Shown here: piece after piece, positions 61,333-64,000 of the stretch | How the letters are laid out: the number at the start of each line of letters is the position of its first letter | Position numbering within the stretch: the stretch's first letter is position 1 | Source of the DNA: Desulfobacter sp. | GTDB taxonomy: Bacteria; Desulfobacterota; Desulfobacteria; Desulfobacterales; Desulfobacteraceae | Assembly: GCA_028768545.1 (NCBI GenBank) | Contig: CP054838.1 | Location: forward strand, 3,149,001-3,213,000 | Length of the DNA: 64,000 bases | Reading direction: 5' to 3' | The notes under the pieces: model-generated | Database searches by the model: none | Seen by the model: only the letters and a program-made list of their open reading frames with translations | Told to the model about the DNA's origin: nothing | Position numbers and translations under genes: made by a program

Positions 61333-62944
61333 ATTTTCCTTTTTTCACGGTGATTAAAAATAAATTTTTGTGAGGGCTGCCGTTGGTGTCAAAAGATGTT
61401 TGACCTGTGACCCCCTCAAATACCTTTCCGCTCTGGAGAAGGTTTTTAAGACTGTTCCTGGAATCTACACTGGGATCTATGGATGCGGTAAAAAGAATTT
61501 TAGCCGTATCATAGGCAATGGCTTCAAGAAATCCAGGGTCTTGTTGAAAAATCTCATTGAATTCCCGGTTAAACCTATGGGTCACGGGATTTTGGCTGTC
61601 CTTGAAATATCCGTCGCAGATCACAGCGTTTTTATTGTACCCCTTGGTCTGGGTGAGCAGGCTTTGCTGGTGCCACAGGTTGGTCCCAACCAGCACCATG
61701 CCCCTGACATCGTGAAAGGCAAGCTGGGGAAGGATCAGGTTGACCCTGGACAGGGCATCAGGAATAAACAGGGCCTGAAAATCAATTTCAATCCGGTCCT
61801 TATTGGCCACGGCAGATCCCCGGCTGGAAAGCCGTAATCCTTGGACTGAACTTTGTTTTTCCTGAGTGGTTTTAAGGTGTTCAGGCACAGGGTAATATTC
61901 CCCGGTCAGTTTTTGCAAGGGGATGGTAAAATCGGTTTTATTGCCGTCATAGGCTTCTACCCCCACCACCTGGCCGTTGAATTTATCAACTACGTCCCAG
62001 AATAATTCAAGGTAGCGTTTGCCATATCTTTCATTGGGGTAGAGAATGGCCACTTTTTTCAGTCCCAGGTTCATGAACAGATACTTACCCAGGGCCTCCA
62101 CCTGCATTTCAGGGGTGATGAAATTTGAAAAAAGATAATCTCCCTGAAGGGGAAAATCCGTTTTTTGGGTCATGGCCATCAAAGGGATACCCTTTTGCTG
62201 AGCCAGGCTGCCCGCTTTTTCTGGCACCAGCAGCGGGCCTACAATGGCCAATACATTTTCTTGGGCCAGTTGTTCAACACATAACGCAGCACGGGCAGGG
62301 TCAGATCGGGTATCTTTGACCATCACTTTAAATTCAATTCCATGGGCAGCGCTCAGATCCTGAACCGCAAGCTGAATCCCCTGCAGAGCTTTTTGACCGT
62401 ATACCTGGTATTTTCCCGACAGGGGCAGAAGGCACCCGATGGTGTCTTTTTTTACCACCTCCTGGTCCATGGCCTTTATAATGTCCCGGGCAGACTCGGC
62501 ATGGGGGTGATCAATTTCATTTTCCAGAAATGCTTCAAGGGCTTGTCTTGCCTGATCATACTCTTGCTGGTGAAAATACTGATATCCGGTCCAGTATTGG
62601 AAAAGGGGCTGGGGAATGGTCAGGTTTTTAATCTCTGAAAATTCTTGGATAATCCGGGGCGGTGCCTGGGCCAGCACCTCTTCTATCTTTTCTATTATTT
62701 TTTTCTGGGTGGCCTCTGATGCCCTGCCCTGTTCAACCACTTTGGCCAGGGCCTGATTATAAACCAATAATGCATCTTGATAATTGGCCTGGTCCGCAAA
62801 GGTCTGAGCCTGGGTCATGAGAACTGAAATCAGAGGGGGAAGCGGTTTTACCCCTGGCTTCTGGGCACAGCCCCAAAAGGATGCAACAAGGAACATACCC
62901 ATAAAGAGCATTGATATCTGCCAAACGTATCTATGTTTTTTCAT
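61313..62944 (-). CDS. LpoA-like periplasmic binding-fold lipoprotein
   Basis: 543 aa. A signal sequence with a lipobox-like ASFWGC (Cys26, a non-ideal lipobox) suggests a lipoprotein. Helical repeats (about 40-160) include TQAQTFADQANYQDALLVYN and EYDQARQALEAFLENE, which resemble TPR. A type I periplasmic-binding fold (about 165-540) begins GCLLPLSGKYQVYGQKAL and contains AIVGPLLVPEKAGSLAQQKG. This architecture matches LpoA, an activator of a penicillin-binding protein, and also branched-chain amino-acid binding proteins. It overlaps the convergent phosphofructokinase by 20 bases. Confidence 0.82.
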   Translation of the reverse strand: MKKHRYVWQISMLFMGMFLVASFWGCAQKPGVKPLPPLISVLMTQAQTFADQANYQDALLVYNQALAKVVEQGRASEATQKKIIEKIEEVLAQAPPRIIQEFSEIKNLTIPQPLFQYWTGYQYFHQQEYDQARQALEAFLENEIDHPHAESARDIIKAMDQEVVKKDTIGCLLPLSGKYQVYGQKALQGIQLAVQDLSAAHGIEFKVMVKDTRSDPARAALCVEQLAQENVLAIVGPLLVPEKAGSLAQQKGIPLMAMTQKTDFPLQGDYLFSNFITPEMQVEALGKYLFMNLGLKKVAILYPNERYGKRYLELFWDVVDKFNGQVVGVEAYDGNKTDFTIPLQKLTGEYYPVPEHLKTTQEKQSSVQGLRLSSRGSAVANKDRIEIDFQALFIPDALSRVNLILPQLAFHDVRGMVLVGTNLWHQQSLLTQTKGYNKNAVICDGYFKDSQNPVTHRFNREFNEIFQQDPGFLEAIAYDTAKILFTASIDPSVDSRNSLKNLLQSGKVFEGVTGQTSFDTNGSPHKNLFLITVKKGKFREINH

Positions 62945-63258
62945 TTGTTTTACCAGTGGTATCCTAAGTACTTTTGTTTATCATATTTTTATCCGGTTCA
63001 TACCGCGACTTGGGTTGATTTTGTCGGCCAACTATATGTAAATTTGATATTGATGTCAAAAATCTTTTAAGGGTGGGCCGGCTGAATCCGGATTTTAACT
63101 TGCAAAATCCGCTTTTCTTTAGAAAAATTTAATACTATACCTGATATGGATGATGCAATTATCCGGTATCCTTAAATTCGGATCCGCATCCATGGCGTAT
63201 CAGCTCTTGATTATCGCCGACAAGATCAGGATAAATGGTTCAAGATGAAAGGAGAGTT
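62945..63258. other. Divergent intergenic region with hairpin
   Basis: About 310 bases between two divergent genes. An 8-bp stem CGGATTTT / AAAATCCG with a 7-base loop lies at 63089-63111, followed by CTTTTCTTT on the plus strand. It looks like a weak terminator, or a leader structure for the rightward sensor gene. I see no gene here. The ribosome binding site of the next gene (AAAGGAG) is at about 63248-63254. Confidence 0.45.
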
Positions 63259-64000
63259 ATGAGAGTAGCTATCGTGGGCGCCGGAAACAAGTGCTTGTAT
63301 CTTATGGGTATTATCGATAAATATCAATTTCAGGTGGTCGCCCCTGTTGTTGTTGCCGTTGCCGATGCCGATAGTCAGGCGCCCGGATTGGTTAAGGCCC
63401 GTGAAAAAAATATTTTTATCACCACGGATTACAATGATTTGTTTGCAATGGACAATATTGATCTTATCGTGGAATTAACCTCCAACCTTGACGTATACAA
63501 CGATATTTTATCCAAGAAAAAAGACCATGTCAGGGCCATTGCCCATACCACTGCCCTGCTCTTTTGGGAAATCGACAACTCTGCCCGGAAACATACCAAA
63601 ACCCACCAGGAGCTTTCAGAGACACAGGCCATGTACAAGGCCATGATAAACGGCCCCATCCTGGATGACGTGATCGTGATTTCCCTGGATTACAAAATTC
63701 TGGACATTAACAAGACCTTTTTAGAAAAGCTGGGTCTGACCCGGGACCAGGCCGTGGGCCGGTATTGCCATGAAATCACCCATCGCAAGTCCATGCCCTG
63801 CTCAGGGGAAAAACACCCCTGCCCCCTTGAACAGGTGATAAAGACAGGCAAGCCTTCGGCTGCCACCCATATCCATTTGGGCAAAAACAACAGAAAGCAT
63901 TTTGTTTCCATATCCTGCTACCCCTTAATTGAAAAGGGAGAATTAAAAGGAGTGATCGAGGTTTCAAAGGATATCACCAAGGAAATTGAGTTTGAGAAAA
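63259..64000 (+). CDS. Rossmann-fold plus PAS sensor protein, partial
   Basis: Open from ATG 63259 to the window edge (247 codons seen). The N-terminal part is a nucleotide-binding Rossmann fold (MRVAIVGAGNKCLYLMG, then VVVAVADADSQAPGLVKARE; about 1-115). A helical linker (HTKTHQELSETQAMYKAMIN) leads to a PAS domain (about 130-247). This PAS has a cysteine-rich insert, HEITHRKSMPCSGEKHPCPL, and ends in VIEVSKDITKEIE. Histidine kinase parts are expected beyond the window but not seen. AAAGGAG precedes it. Confidence 0.8.
   Translation, partial: MRVAIVGAGNKCLYLMGIIDKYQFQVVAPVVVAVADADSQAPGLVKAREKNIFITTDYNDLFAMDNIDLIVELTSNLDVYNDILSKKKDHVRAIAHTTALLFWEIDNSARKHTKTHQELSETQAMYKAMINGPILDDVIVISLDYKILDINKTFLEKLGLTRDQAVGRYCHEITHRKSMPCSGEKHPCPLEQVIKTGKPSAATHIHLGKNNRKHFVSISCYPLIEKGELKGVIEVSKDITKEIEFEK

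Overview
The window looks like chromosome from a Gram-negative, anaerobic Desulfobacterota-type bacterium (Desulfobacteraceae-like). This is inferred from the gene content and protein style: an outer-membrane set using LpxI rather than LpxH, a PxxKW cysteine-rich protein, a DHH-CBS-CCA-transferase fusion, an EF-G-like second translation GTPase, and a cysteine-rich PAS sensor. No rRNA gene is present. The only tRNA seen is tRNA-Phe.

Layout. 1-4.9 kb is a mobile-element zone: a partial ISKra4-like transposase, tRNA-Phe, rsmE, a short transposase relic, a dead ISAs1 element and an intact IS6 element. 4.9-13.9 kb is a block bounded by the IS6 element on the left and a solitary IS6 terminal repeat on the right. 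It holds a truncated aminotransferase, a TetR regulator, an acidic unknown, valS, nadC, a GGDEF response regulator, lepA and a truncated NtrC-type regulator. 14-19.3 kb is an xseA-xseB-ispA-dxs-tlyA operon. 19.5-21.5 kb is an EF-G-like GTPase. 21.6-26.4 kb is a leftward group: purC, a ParB-like gene, a spore-photoproduct-lyase-like radical SAM gene, an unknown and plsC. 26.6-28.4 kb carries a TolC-type channel and a small unknown.

28.4-33.5 kb is a compact leftward aromatic-amino-acid operon (pheA-aroE-aroA-aroK-aroC). Its leader encodes a 23-residue Phe/Tyr-rich peptide followed by a rho-independent terminator, which has the form of a transcription attenuator. 33.5-34.7 kb is a CorC/HlyC-type protein. 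34.8-45.3 kb is an envelope-biogenesis cluster read leftward: lysS-lolC-lolD-bamA-skp-lpxD-lpxA-lpxI-lpxB. 45.4-47.9 kb has pilC and a PilS-like kinase. 48-50.8 kb is the DHH-CBS-CCA fusion. The rest holds trpS, a pseudouridine synthase, argJ, a MarR regulator, truA, a ClC channel, an aminotransferase, a PxxKW protein, kdsD, a plant-type phosphofructokinase, an LpoA-like lipoprotein and the start of a Rossmann-PAS sensor that leaves the window.

Most of the window is ordinary core genome. The observations most worth pursuing are the pheA attenuator, the IS6-bounded housekeeping block, the ParB/SPL-like pair, the GTPase lacking the usual catalytic histidine, and the Rossmann-PAS sensor. No CRISPR array, prophage or recognised defence system was seen.
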